From Podospora comata (Eukaryota > Ascomycota > Sordariomycetes > Sordariales > Podosporaceae): 64,000 nt of DNA. Both the position numbers and the translations under genes were made by a program. The notes below the pieces were generated by a model. That model did no database searches. It worked only from the letters and a program-made list of their open reading frames with translations, and was not told the DNA's origin. Location of the stretch: assembly GCA_017354895.1 (NCBI GenBank), contig CP071494.1, forward strand, positions 2,542,001 through 2,606,000, in the 5' to 3' direction. Of this stretch, positions 42,943 through 55,611 are shown piece after piece. Within the stretch, counting starts at the first letter, position 1. Each line of letters opens with the position of its first letter.

Positions 42943-44112
42943 TCACAGCTCCCTCATAACCTCCTCCACAGCCTGCTTAGCCATCCTCTTCCTCTGCTGC
43001 TCCGGCAAACCAGCACTCATATCCCTCACAGCCCGCAACTTGACCATCATCTGCTCCAGGCTCCTGATATCATCATCCCCAATCTCTTCCTCTCCTTCCT
43101 CCTCCTTCCCTTTCCCCTCCCCCGTGGTGTCAATCTCCTCCCCAATTTGCTCCCAAATCGCCCTCTTCAACCCCTCAAAATCCTCCCTGTCATAGCCATA
43201 CCCCAACCCCTTGGGGTCAAACTCTTTATCGTCATCCTCATCCCCCTCCCCAAAACCCAAACCATCCCCCTCCTCCCCTGGTGCCCCTCCCCCAGACCAA
43301 TCATTAGCCTCCAACGCCTCCCTCACCCTCGCAATCCCCATCCTCTCCCCAAACTCATTCCTCTTCCCTTCCTCCTGCTCTCTGCCCTTGGTATAAACCA
43401 CAAACTCCAACCCCGCCTCGGCAGCAACATCCTCCCACTCATCCAACACGTCGTCATCCCCCATTATGGCCTGCTGGCTAACACCAATAACAAGCCCGAC
43501 ACCATCCCACTCCCACCCTCCCAACCCTTCCCTGACCACCTTCCCAACCTCTTTCACCAATCTTTGATGCTCTGTTACCGTTGATGTTGATATGCTGGAA
43601 GACAAAGAAGGAGAGAGCTCGACAACAATAATAACCCCCCCCAAAACCAGCAACACCTCCTTTGCCTCCTCCGACAAAAACGAACCTGACCATTCCTGCG
43701 GAGAAGAGACAAGATCAAGCCAGATGGGAACAGAGGCGGTGTAATATTGTGTGGAAAGGGGTAAAAGGTGGGTTGTTCCCGCGAGGGAGGGGGTGTTTTC
43801 ATCATCGGTTGAGTCTGATGGGAGGGGGTGGGAGCCGGTGAGTTCTATAAAATGTTAATAACTGTACTGAGGAGGGAGGAGGGAGGAGGGGGTGAGATCT
43901 GATAAACAGGAAAGCATGGATTGGAAAGATATCACCAAAGCACCCCGCAACTATGTGGTTGAGAAAGTAAGGAAATGTAAAATGAACTAACCTTTGATAA
44001 CAGCACTCAACTCCTCAGCTGACTGCGCCAACGACACGGCGAGGATCCGTCTAGGGTGTGGGATTTCCTTGCCGGCTTTCTTCGCGGGGGTCTTTTCGTT
44101 TGGGGCGCTCAT
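42943..44112 (-). CDS. Alpha/gamma-adaptin-binding protein (Irc6/AAGAB-like)
   Basis: Two exons (44112-43992, 43844-42943) joined through a 147-nt intron give 340 residues. The N-terminus reads PHPRRILAVSLAQSAEELSAVIK, followed after the splice by ELTGSHPLPSD, which fits the Rab-like GTPase fold of the p34/AAGAB and Irc6 proteins. VPIWLDLVSSPQEW, VLLVLGGVIIVVEL and VGLVIGVSQQAIMGDDDVLDEWEDVAAEAGLEFVVY continue the domain. An acidic Gly-rich segment and a helical C-terminus (LEQMMVKLRAVRDMSAGLPEQQRKRMAKQAVEEVMREL) complete it; the last helix is the conserved adaptin-binding end. Such proteins chaperone clathrin adaptor subunits. The coding strand switches from C-rich to G-rich within the second exon. 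Confidence 0.8.
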
Positions 44113-44962
44113 TTTGCCGGCGTATAGACCAAACTGTTTTCTCTATGATGCTTGGAGTAAGAACAATTTGAGCCGTGATGAGAATGAGCGAGTGAGCGAG
44201 TGAGTGGTGATTACTGAGTGAGTGAGAGTGGCAGTTGAAAAAGGGAGCTTTGGTTCATGGTGGGGCAAGCTGAGAGCTCGCCCCAACAATGGCGGGGTAG
44301 GAAGCCCATTCTCATCTCACTGCCCGCTCATACAATGTAAGATCTCATAACATAAAGACGACAACGAATAGTATTTACGTAGCATAATTCCTCAGTTCAA
44401 TGAGAATATTTCTTCTTCAAGTGTTCGGAAAGAATATCAAACACACAGACAATCGCATATTTTGCTGCCTCTTGGTGGAATCAAAGTGAGACGTGATACC
44501 TTCAGCAACTCAAACAGACGGACAAGCACAAACCGTAACTGGCATCTCTTGACTGTAACAGCAAAATACACATCTATCATGCTCGCTATGCTCTAGTCCT
44601 ACAGTCTCAACCCCAAGACCAGCCAGCAAGCAAAAAGCCTTACCAATACCATCCATCTCTTCCTCCTCCAATCCTATCATGCAAAGTTATGCTGCCGCTG
44701 TTCTGGACTAGTCATGTCCACAGATGCTCGACAAGACAATACCAATTATCCCCTTTTATGTACAAGAGTTCCAAACACCTCACGTTCCTTGTACCCTTAA
44801 TTCCGAAAAAAAAGCAAAAACCACAGCATGCACACAATCCCAGTCCAATAATGGTTACCAACACCCTTCTTTTATTGTGCTTCTAACCTTTCACGCCGTG
44901 TTCCTCCTCTTTTGCGCCCCAATTATTCTTCCTTCCTCATATATCATCCTCAGAATAGCTTT
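44113..44962. other. Intergenic region
   Basis: Promoter of the adaptin-binding gene and 3' flank of the ABC transporter gene. A GAGT-rich stretch near 44185-44230 probably belongs to the leader or promoter. No coding frame is supported. Confidence 0.5.
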
Positions 44963-47900
44963 CTAGGCAGTTGACCCACCCGGTTGCTCTGAGTTGGCCG
45001 TAGCAGTGGTTCCGCTTCCGGCCTGGGATCCTGACGATGATGCCACAACCTCCTCCTCGTCATCATCGACATCTACCAGCTGGGTGGTCTTGAATGCCTT
45101 CTTGGCAGCAGCCTGCAGCGAGGTAAAATCACCGCTCATCTCACACATGCTCCTAAAGGTACCGTTGGCCTTCTTCAGGAGCTTGTATGGATGGTCGTAT
45201 TCGACGATCTGACCCTTGTCAAGAACCAATACCTTGTCATAATCAACGATTGTTTGCAGGCGATGGGCAATCGTAATGATGGTGCTGGTAAGCTCACGAA
45301 TCGTGCCTTGGATGGCGGCGTCAGTGGCATAGTCGATCGAGGCAGTGGCCTCGTCCATGACCAACACGCTGGGGTTCTTGAGCAGCGCTCGTGCCAGGCA
45401 GAGAAGCTGACGCTGGCCCTGAGAAAGATTGTTGCCCGACTCGGTGACAGGAGAGGAGAGATCCAGGAAGATGTTCTTGTTCGTGGCCGTGGGCGGCCGA
45501 GATGGCTCCTCAGAAGCAGCGATAGACTCGACGGCGGTCGTGGCGGGAGGGATAGGTGCAGAACCAAGAGCCATCTCGTCAGGGCCGATGAGCTGTACAC
45601 GGCGGAGGGCAGCAAAGATCTCGGTATCAGTGTACGAGTCAAACGGATCCAAGTTGGTTCGAATGGTTCCCATAAAGAGTGTGGGCTCCTGGGGCACAAT
45701 GGTGATACCCTCACGCAGATCGCGCAAACCAACCTGACCAATGTCCACACCGTCAATCAAGATTTTACCCTCATCGGCTTCCAAGGCGCGGAAGATGGCC
45801 AGTGTGAGTGAACTCTTGCCAGCTCCGGTTCTTCCGACAATTCCAATCTTCTCACGCGCTTCGATCTTGAACGTGAGGTTGCGCAGAACGGGATCCAGCT
45901 CCTTGCGGTACCGAGTGGAATAGTTGATGAACTCGACGGACCCCTGAGCGGGCCAGTTCTTGTCCGGGCGGTTCTTCTCCACGATGGCCTCGGCTTCCTG
46001 CTCCACATCCAGGTACTCCTTGATACGCTCGACTGAGTTCATGTTTTGCTCGTTCATAGCATAAAGACGCACCAGCCAAAGGATATTGTCAGCAAAACCA
46101 ATAGCATAGCTCAGCGAGATACCAGCAGACCCTGGATCGACCTTGCCAAGGCTGATGATAACAAATACACCGGCGAAGAATGCAACAAAGTCGCCCAGCA
46201 GATCAGTTCTGAAGGCGAGCCATCTGTTAGCGGCCCAAAGATAGATGAATGGACGCAACTGCTTGTTGATTCTGGCGAGGTTGTCTCTGATGAAGCGGCG
46301 CTCGTCACCGTAGGCCCGAATGGTTGTGACACCGCTCAGTGTCTCTCCAAACTGCTGGAACAGCGGGCTTCTTTCGACGGATTCCAAACGCTTCAGGTCC
46401 CGCGATGAGTGGAGGTAGAACTGGCCGAGGAAAACGTAGGCAGCCGTGATGAACACTCCCGGAATCAAGAACGCTGGGGTGATGTAGGCAATCAAAACAA
46501 CAGTGACAGTAATACCGAGAAGACAAGCCATGACGCCAATAGCGATAGGAGCCACTTCCTGATCCACAGCTTCCAGATCCTTGCTGAATCGGTTCATGAT
46601 CTGACCCAGAGGGGTAACATCAAAGAACTTGAACCTTGCTCCGGTCACCGCCTTCATCAAACGATCATGAAGCTTCCAGGAGGCAGTCAGAGAGCCAAAG
46701 AAGATCCAAAGATCCCTCACAAGCGCCGCACAAGCACCAGCACCTCCAATCAGTGCCAGTACAGTTAAGTAGTAGATGACATCAACATCCTTATTGTCGG
46801 CAGCCGAGAACGTCGTGCTATCGCCCTTGACGTAGTTAGCAATCGAAGCAAAATACGTCGGCGACAAGGTCTGGGCTGAGTAGCTGTAAGAGCTCATGCT
46901 GAACCGGGCGGAAGCGGTCTCATTGAGGGTGTACTGGTTAGCCCATTCCTTAATCCACAGGTTGGAAGCAACACCGGAAAGTTGCTGCGCCGAGAAGACA
47001 AGGCCAGCCAAGAGCCAGAAACCCCAGCCACCCATGGAACCAAGGTACAGCTTCATCACAGGCCACTTGACCGCACCAACAGCCTTGGTCTCTTCCAAGG
47101 CATCCTGCTTTTTGGGCTCCTTCTTGGGCGACTTTGGCTTGCTCTTTTGTGAGCTTCTGTCAGCTTCGTTAAGCAGGGTATCGCCGCTCTCCTCTCCAAC
47201 ACTGGATGGGACACGAGAGGGAACACGAGACACGTGGGCAGATCCTGCGGTAGACTTGGGAATAGCATCTTCTCCGAGCTTGCCCGCTTCGATCAGCTCC
47301 TTGGGGGTACCCTGGCCTGTGACACGGCCGTTGCTCATGGTCAAGACAAAGTCGGCAGGCGGGACGCAGAGAGGGATGTTGTGTGAGACGAGAATGCAGG
47401 TGCGATGTGCCATCAGAGGTCCCATGATGCAGTTGGTAAAGATCCACTGGGCAGTATGAGAATCAACAGCGCTCAGGCAGTCATCCAAAAGCAGGTGCTT
47501 CGAGTTCGAGTAGACGGCACGGGCAAGCGAGATACGCTGTTTCTGACCGCCCGAAAGGGTGATGCCCTTCTCGCCCACCAAAGTCTCATCACCGTTGTCG
47601 AGGATCTCCAGGTCGTGTTCCAAGGCACAGGCCACAATAACGTCGCGATATCTCTCCTCATCGAATGGGGCAGAGAAGAGAATGTTCTCCTTGATGCTAG
47701 CGTTCACAAGCCAAGCCTGCTGGGCGACGTAGGCGCATGTCTCAGCAAGACCGGTTTCGGGATCCGGACGAACGTCTTCACGGCTGCGACCACCAGGAAG
47801 AAGAACACGGCCATTCATGATGGTCATCTCGCCAAGCAAGGCCATCAACAGCGAAGTCTTGCCACAGCCCGTAGGCCCGGTGATGACATTGAGCTTGCCA

Positions 47901-50168
47901 ATCTTAAAGTCAACATCGAGGTCGAGCAGGCGGAACGCCATAGATCCATCGTCTTGCACAGTGGACTTGCTACCCCAGATGAAAGTGGCGTTTCTGAAGC
48001 CGATGGCTCTCTCTCCGTTCTCGTCAATGTTGTCTTCACCCAGCTGCTCAAACTTCTCAGTCTCCTCCTCGGAGAGAAACTCCTCAATACGATCAATAGA
48101 GACCTTTGACTCCTGAACGTGGGCGATCATGTCACCAAGCTGATCGAGGGGGTACCGGAGAAGCATGAACAGAGAAATGGCGGTAAAGGCGACGGAGGGA
48201 TACAGAGGCTTCTTCTCGATGAAGGTGTAGACAAAGAACGAGAAGAAAGTGATCAAGATGGGGACGGTGTTCCAGACGGCCACCGCAGCAGCCCAAAGCA
48301 TGAACCTCTTGCGCAAAGCCTGTAGCTCAGCTTTCCTCTTCTCGTCAACGATCTTGGCGAAACGATGCTCCCAGGCAAAGTACTTGATGATGCGGATATT
48401 TTGCAGGACCTCGTTGGTCGTATGGATACGCTTGTCGGTGGCGCTCATGATCTTCTTCTGGGTCTTGTTGAAGCCCTTGCCGAAGGCAATGTTGATTGGG
48501 AGAAGCAGAGCCATGACAATGAAGCCCGGGATGGCACTTAGACCCATGACCTGGTAGAGAAGAAGAATAGACACGATCAGCTGAGTAGGAGCAGACGCGA
48601 CCAGGAAGTGCAAGTAGGCCGTGACCTCAGACACCTTGAAACTGTCAACCGACATCAAGTTGATGATGGTGCCGTTGTTGGCCTGCTCGTCAGCGTCTGC
48701 AGCCTTGGCGTCCTTCTTGGAAGCATCAGCCTCCTCGTTTGCGGTAGCCTGGCTGTCCTTCTTCCCGAGCCCCAACAGCCTCTTGGCCTTGGAGATGATG
48801 CCGTCCTTCTTTGGGGTCTCGTCCTTCTTCTTGTCAGCCCCAAGCGCGGAGTCTTTGCCCGCAGCTGCCTTTCTCCGCAATGCCTTGGCATAAATCTCGC
48901 CGACCAGGATAGCTCGAATGTTGATGCAAATCTTGCGGCCAATCCACAAGGCCTGCGCATCTCCAACAGACCGGATGATATCCGTGACAGGAAGTAAAAT
49001 AACATAGAGCCACAGGACGTTCCTGGGTGCTTCGGTTGGATTCTCGACGTATTCCAAAATGGCCTTGAGAAGGAGAGTGGGCGCAAACGTGAAGACACCA
49101 GACACGATGGCCCAGGCAGCCTGGGCAAAAAGCATCCCCTTGAAGAACTTGACCAAATGGAAGGCCAGCGAGGTGGTCTTCTTGGCTTGGCGATAAGCAG
49201 CGAGAATGGCAGCGGCCTTGTCCCTAGGAAGCAGATTCCAGACTCGTTTGAGCTCTAGTGGTTCTTTCCAGCCATCCCACACGATCGAGTCGACCCAGGA
49301 GAAGGTGTAGTGCGAGAACAGCGAAGCCAGGTTTTCACGACCGGGCGGAATGCCATCTTCCCACTCCAGAAGCACCGTTTTGTTGCCCTTCCGGGTGCTG
49401 ATAGCCATACCAAAAAGAACAGAGGTCAAGGCAAACTCGGTCATCACCAGAACCTGCATCATCTGAGAGACCGTGTGAATCAGGACTGATCGGAAGAGAA
49501 CCAGGGTGAAGAGCCACTGGCAGCTGTAGATGGCGGCCGTGTGATTCCACAACCTCGGGACCCGCCATTGGGTATTTCCCAGGAAAAGTCGGAGAGTTGC
49601 AAGGAGCAGGACATAGACCCAGACGGTCAGGCCAGCAATACCAGCCAGGCCGTTCTTGACCTCGACGTCGTACAACAATCCGACCACATTGACAGCGACC
49701 AGGCCTGCAATAGCAAGCTCCTCCACGACCACAGAGAGAGTCTGCCCGGGTGGTGTATCAGCTTGCACGATGGATCCCTTGGTTGTGGTTTTGACCAGCG
49801 CAAGCCGGCCGCCATTGATGACCAGACCCTCATCGTCGTCGCTTTCGAGTGTTGGCTCTTCATCGACCGGGAGGTCTGTGTGGTTCGGAGGCGAAATCGG
49901 AGTGACGCCATTGGTGAGAGGTTCGTATCCTCGGCTTCGTTTTAACCTGACGGCGCGGAAAGTGTTGTGCAGAGCGAGCTGGAGAAACGAGATTCCTATT
50001 ACGGTTAAGGGCAGCAAGACACTAAGATAGCTACAGGTTGAAGCGAGCAAGACTGTCAGCGATTATTCTTTTTTGACGGAGTGCAACAGTAGGGACCTAC
50101 TCCTGCTTGAAGCATTGTGTAAAATCGTCGGTCCGCCATATGGGCCACGAGCATGCGGCGAAAGCCAT
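44963..50168 (-). CDS. ABCC-family full ABC transporter (vacuolar Ybt1-like)
   Basis: A short first exon (50168-50101, starting MAFAACSWPIWRTDDF) is joined through a 70-nt intron to one long exon, giving 1711 residues. An N-terminal extra membrane region precedes TMD1. NBD1 shows GPTGCGKTSLLMALLG (Walker A near residue 740), LSGGQKQRISLARA and HLLLDDCLSAVD. A charged Lys-rich linker follows, then TMD2. NBD2 shows GRTGAGKSSLTLAIF (near residue 1421), NLSQGQRQLLCLARA and VLVMDEATASID. The NBD1 Walker B ends in Asp rather than Glu after LLLDD, the degenerate first site typical of ABCC pumps, while NBD2 keeps the catalytic Glu. Fungal relatives load bile acids, glutathione conjugates or pigments into the vacuole. 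A 40-residue insert sits between the Q-loop and the signature of NBD2. Confidence 0.92.
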
Positions 50169-51671
50169 TTCGGCCGCGTTGTCGTGGCGCAACCACGAAA
50201 TCGTAATGTTGGTGACTGTCTCGGATACGTGTGTCTGTCGTTCGTCAATTGGAACCAGACGTCGGTGTTGCGCGGGGGAAGACGTCTGGGAAAACGTCGG
50301 TGATTGGTGGTGGACGGGAAAGAAAACAAGAAAATGGGAAATGCTTCCCTCGGAGATCGCCAGCAATGGGGAAAAGTGAGAATCCTGGACGGGTCCAGCG
50401 GCGGTTTAAACGCTGGAACTGGAACTGGAACTTCGTTGTCATTTGGCACTAGTCTGGTGGGGTTGGTCTGGGGTGGTCCTGGAAAAGGCAGCTGCAATGG
50501 TAAGCAAAACTACCTGTCTTCCACTATCTCCCACACACAGCGCATGTACTGTATCTGTCCGCTTCCGCGATAATAGCTATATCTTGAAGAGGTATGCCGA
50601 CGACGCACGGGAGCACGCAAAGGAACTTGAGCCATCCACCACGGCGGGAGGGGTCATAGGTTCGTAGCCGGGAGATCTATACGCCCACCTACTGAGTGAT
50701 GAGAGAGGGGTCCCGAGCAACAGTCCCGACGGGTTTCAGCAAAAGAAAAAACACACCGGCCTTCTGACTGCCGATAAATAGGATAGCAATATCATGGTGG
50801 TCTGTGGCGTCAAAGGCCGTTTTCTGTCGCACTTGCAGCCTTCTTCGATGATCCAGAAGCTGAGCCAGGTGGAGAGCTTACCAATGGGGGCCATCGATGA
50901 TGTCAGCTGTTCCCTGCAACCCAGCAGAGGTTCCAGCCGAGCCGAGTCAAGGCCCTTGTCTTTTTTTCTTTGCCGTAGAATTTTAGGATTACACAAAGTA
51001 TTGTGCGACCATTGGTGCTACATCTCGTGCTCTGCTCTGGGAGTCTGAACATCTAGATACGACTACCTAGGCGGTGACATGACTGTTCGGCCTAGGAGCT
51101 GCTTACACATGCACATAGATGCTTGGTGCTTACACCCTGCCTCATGCGACTCCGTCCGCCAACCAGCAATCCCTGGTGGTCGCAGCACGAAGCTTTGCGC
51201 TAGGAAGGCCACCTGCATCCGCTGGTGGGGCCGCAAACGTCGAGAAGCTCGATTTTCATCCGTTCAGTCAGCGTTTTGCACTTTGCCAGAGCCTCCGTTA
51301 CACACAAGACTCGAGAAAGGTCTGATATATAATATATGAGCTATAACATCAAACTATCTCGGTACTGTCACTGTTGCTTCTCAGTACAGAGGTATCATGC
51401 GAACAAATGTACATGCAGCATCGTCTCCCGTCCGCGCAAAAAGAATACTCATCCAATCGACCGCGAGGTACTTGCATATGAGCCTCTCAACGATCTCATC
51501 ATGATCCTTCTCACCAACCTCATCCTCTTTTTCAAACGGATCTCGTTCGCCGACATGATCCTTCTCACCGCCATACTTCTTTTTCTCATAGTAATCCTCC
51601 TCAAGGCCATCACTTTTCCTAAGCTCTTCATCTTACGTACCTTTTCCCTTCTTCTCACTACCCTCAGCTCT
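50169..51671. other. Intergenic region
   Basis: Promoter of the ABCC gene and 3' side of decayed kinase-like copy 1. From about 51440 to 51671 the minus strand has a further charged open stretch (KKKYGGEKDHVGERDPFEKE) that may be the original C-terminus of copy 1. The remainder shows no gene. Confidence 0.45.
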
Positions 51672-51698
51672 TCATCTCACTACCCTCAGCTCTTCATC
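51655..51698. repeat. 22-bp tandem duplication at the end of kinase-like copy 1
   Basis: Two perfect head-to-tail copies of a 22-bp unit beginning TCACTACCCTCAG lie at the present 3' end of copy 1. A length not divisible by three shifts the frame and gives the present early stop. Confidence 0.85.
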
Positions 51699-53001
51699 AA
51701 CCTGCTCTCTTGTCTTGCGGCCACAGCCCTCCAGCGCAGTCAGTATTTCTTTGCTTTGCTTCTCGTGATCTTTATCATCGAGCCAGTGCTGTGGGGGAGG
51801 AGCATAATTTAAATCGCCGTAATATGTCCGCAACAGCCAGAGGGCAGCGAGGTCAGGATTTGTCTGACCACGCCTGGGAACCCACTCTCTCCAGGAAGTT
51901 TCATTGCAGTATACCCTCCTTCTGTCGTTTTCTATGACGTTCCAGGAATATCCATATATACAGGCTTCCAAGGGCCAGTGACGAAGAATAGAGGAGTAGC
52001 GGTCTCCGCCAAATTTGTCATGAGCTGTCAGAATTGCTTGTTGGAAGTTGATGATCGCGACGGTCCCGTCCTTTCTGACTAGAATTGTCGTGTGGCTTGA
52101 CCTTACTGAGTATAATATCACACCACCACCAAAGCTCGTTGTCGGCATCGATAAGATGTTTAAAAGTTCTGAAGGCAAGGGCTTGCCAGTCTTTCTCTTA
52201 GATTCACGGATGAGTTTCGACATGGGCTGGGCGTCGTCGAGCTTTTCGAGGAGCATCCTGCGAACTGGCTGGTAGCCTTCCTTGGACTCAGGGCAAGGAC
52301 GGTCCATGGTCCACGGGCCGTAGAATCTGAGTGTGCCTCTGGTGAGATCTGGATGCTCTTGGGCTGCTTCGCGAACCAAGGACTAGGCCTCTGATTCAAG
52401 CGCGTAGTCCATATCAGCCCGGGGTGGCGCAATCCGGAGGCAGGCCATCCCCCGCTGGGTTGCGTACAAAGGTATCGTCCAAGGAGATGAGGTAATAAGC
52501 TGCATCGTAGATCTTGGCAACACATTCCCGGGGGCCTTGTTCCTTTTCTCCAGGTAGTTGAACTCTTTCCGTCACGGCGATTGGGCCGTTGTATCGGTCA
52601 TCATCAAGAGGGAGCTTGGGGTCCTTTAGTGCAAGGCTGGCACGGGTCTCGTTCGAATAATTACACTTCCAGCCAGGGATGTAATAGTCGGGGTCGTATT
52701 CGTCATCATCGTCCTCGTGCCCCGAATCCTCGTCATAATATATGGGCTTTGGACTAATGACAACCTTTCTGATAGTAAATTCAAACGTATCGTCGCCAAT
52801 CTTTCCGCTAATGGGTGGGTTGTCAAGGGCATATTCCGCTCGATCTGCTTGCGCTCGAGGCTCACAGCCGAACTCTCCATAATTGTTGTATTCTCGCTCT
52901 CCCTCTCCATAGTTGTGGTAATTTACCACTCCAAATATCCCAGGGGGTTCGTGTGTTCGGATGGAGAGGGTGTGAACCCTTCCATGTATGGTGAGCCTCA
53001 T
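51672..53001 (-). pseudogene. Kinase-like family copy 1 (decayed)
   Basis: Start by homology at 53001 (MRLTIHGRVHTLSIRTHEPP). The N-terminal module includes EYNNYGEFGCEP and ALDNPPISGKIGDDTFEFTIRKVVISPKP, then an acidic linker, LPLDDDRYNGPIAV and ECVAKIYDAAYYLISLD, where the Lys in VAKIYD matches the kinase beta-3 lysine. A one-base shift in a C/G run near 52418-52426 and a TAG at 52385-52383 interrupt the frame. The downstream part continues LVREAAQEH, LRFYGPW, RRMLLEKLDDAQPMSKLIRE and ILVRKDGTVAIINFQQAI. The last piece sits where kinases have the N-x-L-V ... DFG segment, but Phe-Gln replaces Phe-Gly and the HRD-like site is lost. The C-terminal WREWVPRRG...WLLRTYYGD is shared with copy 3. 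Confidence 0.75.
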
Positions 53002-53940
53002 GCTGCATCTTGCTCGCTCCCATGCTATTGACGTGACTTGCTTGGGTACTTGTTGGATACCTAGCCACAAGGAGAGGGACAGATAAGACCAGCGACCGAC
53101 GACAGAAATGGCTGCAGATGGGAGCTCGAGACCGGGTGGTGGATGTCCGTTGCTTCGGAATTCAACAAGTTCGAAATTCAGGTTGAGAAAGTGAGAAGAT
53201 TGGGAAAGTGAGATTGAGAAAGTGAGAGCGAAGAGTGCCTTGGATATGTGTAAGGAACAACCATTTAAACCTTCCTTCCTGAAAAACTTTAAAAACAGTT
53301 GAAGGTCATGTTCGAAACTCTTTTCAGAGCCTAAATACGAGACGCCACATTGAAACACACTAAGGGGGACCATAACGTAACCACACAACACCCCTCCGGA
53401 CTATAGCTTATACTAAATGTACCTACTTACTATCTTGAAAAGTCTTTCAACTGTACTGAAACACCTCTCGACCGTTCTAGAAGGCGTCTTGACATACTTT
53501 CACGACGTCGTCACTCTCATCACAGGCCTCTCAAATCTTCTGAAAGGCCTATAGACTACGTACCTACTATCCTTCATGACCTATAAATTATCTGTTAAGG
53601 TTTTGAAAGATAATTACTACGCCTCTCGACCTTCTTTCAATACCTTTCGACTATCTTTTCAGCACATAGTATATATTTCAAGGTCTTCATATACCATTCG
53701 GAGGCATATTCACTATCTTTTAAGGCATATTAATTCTGTTTTGAAGCCGTAATTCCAATTTGTAATCTCTATTATTTTGTCCACGACGTAGCTATTGCCA
53801 GCCGTTACGGTGGGTTCTTTCCACATTGTTGTGTTCAAAATAGGGTCACAAACTGAGGAGGAAAAGATTGTGGTGTTTCTCAGGCTATGTATGCTGCCAA
53901 AAATCCCCCTCAATTTATCCCCACTACCCATGGCTCCATC
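53002..53940. other. Intergenic region with 21-bp-period degenerate repeat
   Basis: Gap between decayed copies 1 and 2. About a third of it is the minisatellite listed separately, and the sequence is AT-richer than the neighbouring genes. No gene is supported. Confidence 0.55.
53430..53752. repeat. Degenerate minisatellite, 21-bp period, about 15 units
   Basis: Splitting the sequence at c53430 gives consecutive units of 21 nt at 53430, 53451, 53472, 53493, 53514 and 53535, then two longer units, then 21-nt units again at 53630, 53651, 53692 and 53713. Most units begin C-[CT]-x-T and carry a central TTC/TTT-x-A-[AG] core followed by GGC or CGAC and a T-C-[AG]-A end. Identity between units is modest, so the array is old. 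The count and borders are by eye. Confidence 0.65.
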
Positions 53941-54876
53941 CTACCTGCCGTCACGATCTAAGCATGATTCACCCTCCTCATCAGAGCTCCCTACGTCATT
54001 CAGCTCAAGCAACTGACCGGTCTCCTGCTCAGCCACAGACTGTCGACCTAGCTTTTCAAGAAGTCACAAAATTTCTTCGCTTCTATTCGTGTGATCCTCG
54101 AGGTCAACAAAATGCCTCGAAAGAGGACGGCACCAGTAGTCGTTGTAATAGTTCTCAAGCAACCACTATCCCGCCCCCTCCGGATTCTCCAGCCATGACC
54201 GCGGCACCATCGGTCATACGTTCGAAATATGGCTTCCTGAGACTTGATTACAACGGCAGTGCCGTCCTTTTTGATGGGAACGCCGTGGGGCTGAAGTTCA
54301 CGATGGTCGATTTGACACCACCACCAGAGCTCGTTGTATGCGTCTATCACGCAGTCCGGTTCTATACCATCATCCGCTTTTCGGCACTCCATATCCCAAC
54401 TGACTGGATAGTACGCGCTGTCATAGATCTTGGCGATATATTCTTGGGGCGTTTCCTCGCCCGGAAGTTGGACGCTGCCGGCAACTACGATGGGCCCATT
54501 ATACTCATCATCGTCGAGGGGAAGATGAGAATTTCGGCGTTGAAGACTGGGAAGGTCTGCATAAGAGTAGTCCTCTTCGTAGTCCTTTTCGTAAGGCCAG
54601 TCCTTGGGACCCAGGATCGTCTTGGTAATCGTGAACACCAACTCCTCGCTACCAGGAGGACACGTCTCGAGTGGGGGATTTTCCGCAGCAAACTGTAGTT
54701 GAGCCCCTCTCGTGTGAGGAAAGTGGCGACCGTAGTTGTTCACCTCCCTGGCACATTTTCCACAGTAGGCATACCCATACGCCTCTCCAAACGGACTTGG
54801 AAGTACATGTGAATTGATGCGAAGAGTCGTGTCGTTTGGTGTAAGGGTGTTCTTCTGGATCCTGCTTTTGCTCCAT
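53941..54876 (-). pseudogene. Kinase-like family copy 2 (decayed, internally deleted)
   Basis: Start by homology at 54876 (MEQKQDPEEHPYT). A one-base shift follows before LRINSHVLPSPFGEAYGYAY. The N-terminal module then reads VNNYGRHFPH, AAENPPLE, LVFTITKTILGPKDWPY, LPLDDDEYNGPIVVAG and EYIAKIYDSAYYPVSWD. Relative to the other copies about 80 residues are missing between the PDC motif and ELWWWCQIDHREL, so the small-lobe/hinge part is gone. The catalytic-loop region keeps HREL and IKKDGTAVVIKSQEAI, where the metal-binding DFG is replaced. The C-terminal part (SWLENPE, NYYNDYWCRPL, LLEKLGRQSVAEQETG) lies in another frame with two in-frame stops. Decay is therefore clear. Confidence 0.75.
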
Positions 54877-55611
54877 GTTGAATTTTTTGTAAAGGCTCAG
54901 ATGGTGATAGAATTAAGGGGAATAAAGCTGAGGTGTGCGCAGCAGGGAGCAACGGAAAAAACACAGCTGCAGGTACCTGGCTGAAACCACGAACACCTCA
55001 AAACTCTAAACCTCCATTCAAATCCCCTCTGGAATCTTTGATGGCGTATAGCTGCAGAGTGGCTTCGACTGGACTCCGCAGTTTTACTTACCCATCACAC
55101 AGCGTAATCAAGGGCAAATGCATTCGAGGTAGTCGCGCGAGCAGCCGGAGCTTAAAATGAGTCAAGACCGTGACGACATGCTTCAATAACCAGGCTGCCG
55201 AGTAGCCTTGTGAAGGTCACTGGTTCGAGGGGCCCATGAGTACAAGGTGTGGCATCGACACATGGAACTGATCTTCTTCGTGAGCAAGCGAGGCAGCAGC
55301 GCAAGCAAACCAAAGTGTCTGGTGAAAATTTAAAATCGGGGTTTGAAAGTTAATTCAAGAGAAGGCTTCCCTAGCATCAAAGTTTCGGTTAAGTAAAATG
55401 GCAACACCTCCCGCTCCTTGAGAACGGCATCCTGACTCGGCCTTTTTTCAACGCCTTTCAGATGTGGCGTCCTAGGATGATAGCCTGACGGTCGGAAAGA
55501 AAGCCGGAAGAAAACAAAGTTCTATTGGGTCTTGCCAGGAAGTCTCGGGTATACATGAGTCTCTCAGTTACCAAAATCCTCTTCATCATTTTTCTCTCTT
55601 TGTTCACCGGG
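54877..55611. other. Intergenic region
   Basis: Gap between decayed copies 2 and 3. No further family remnant, RNA gene or repeat is recognised. Confidence 0.45.

Noticed and set aside
53002-53940. Transposon remnant near the 21-bp repeat
   Set aside because: No terminal inverted or direct long repeats, no target-site duplication and no transposase or reverse-transcriptase motif was seen on either strand.
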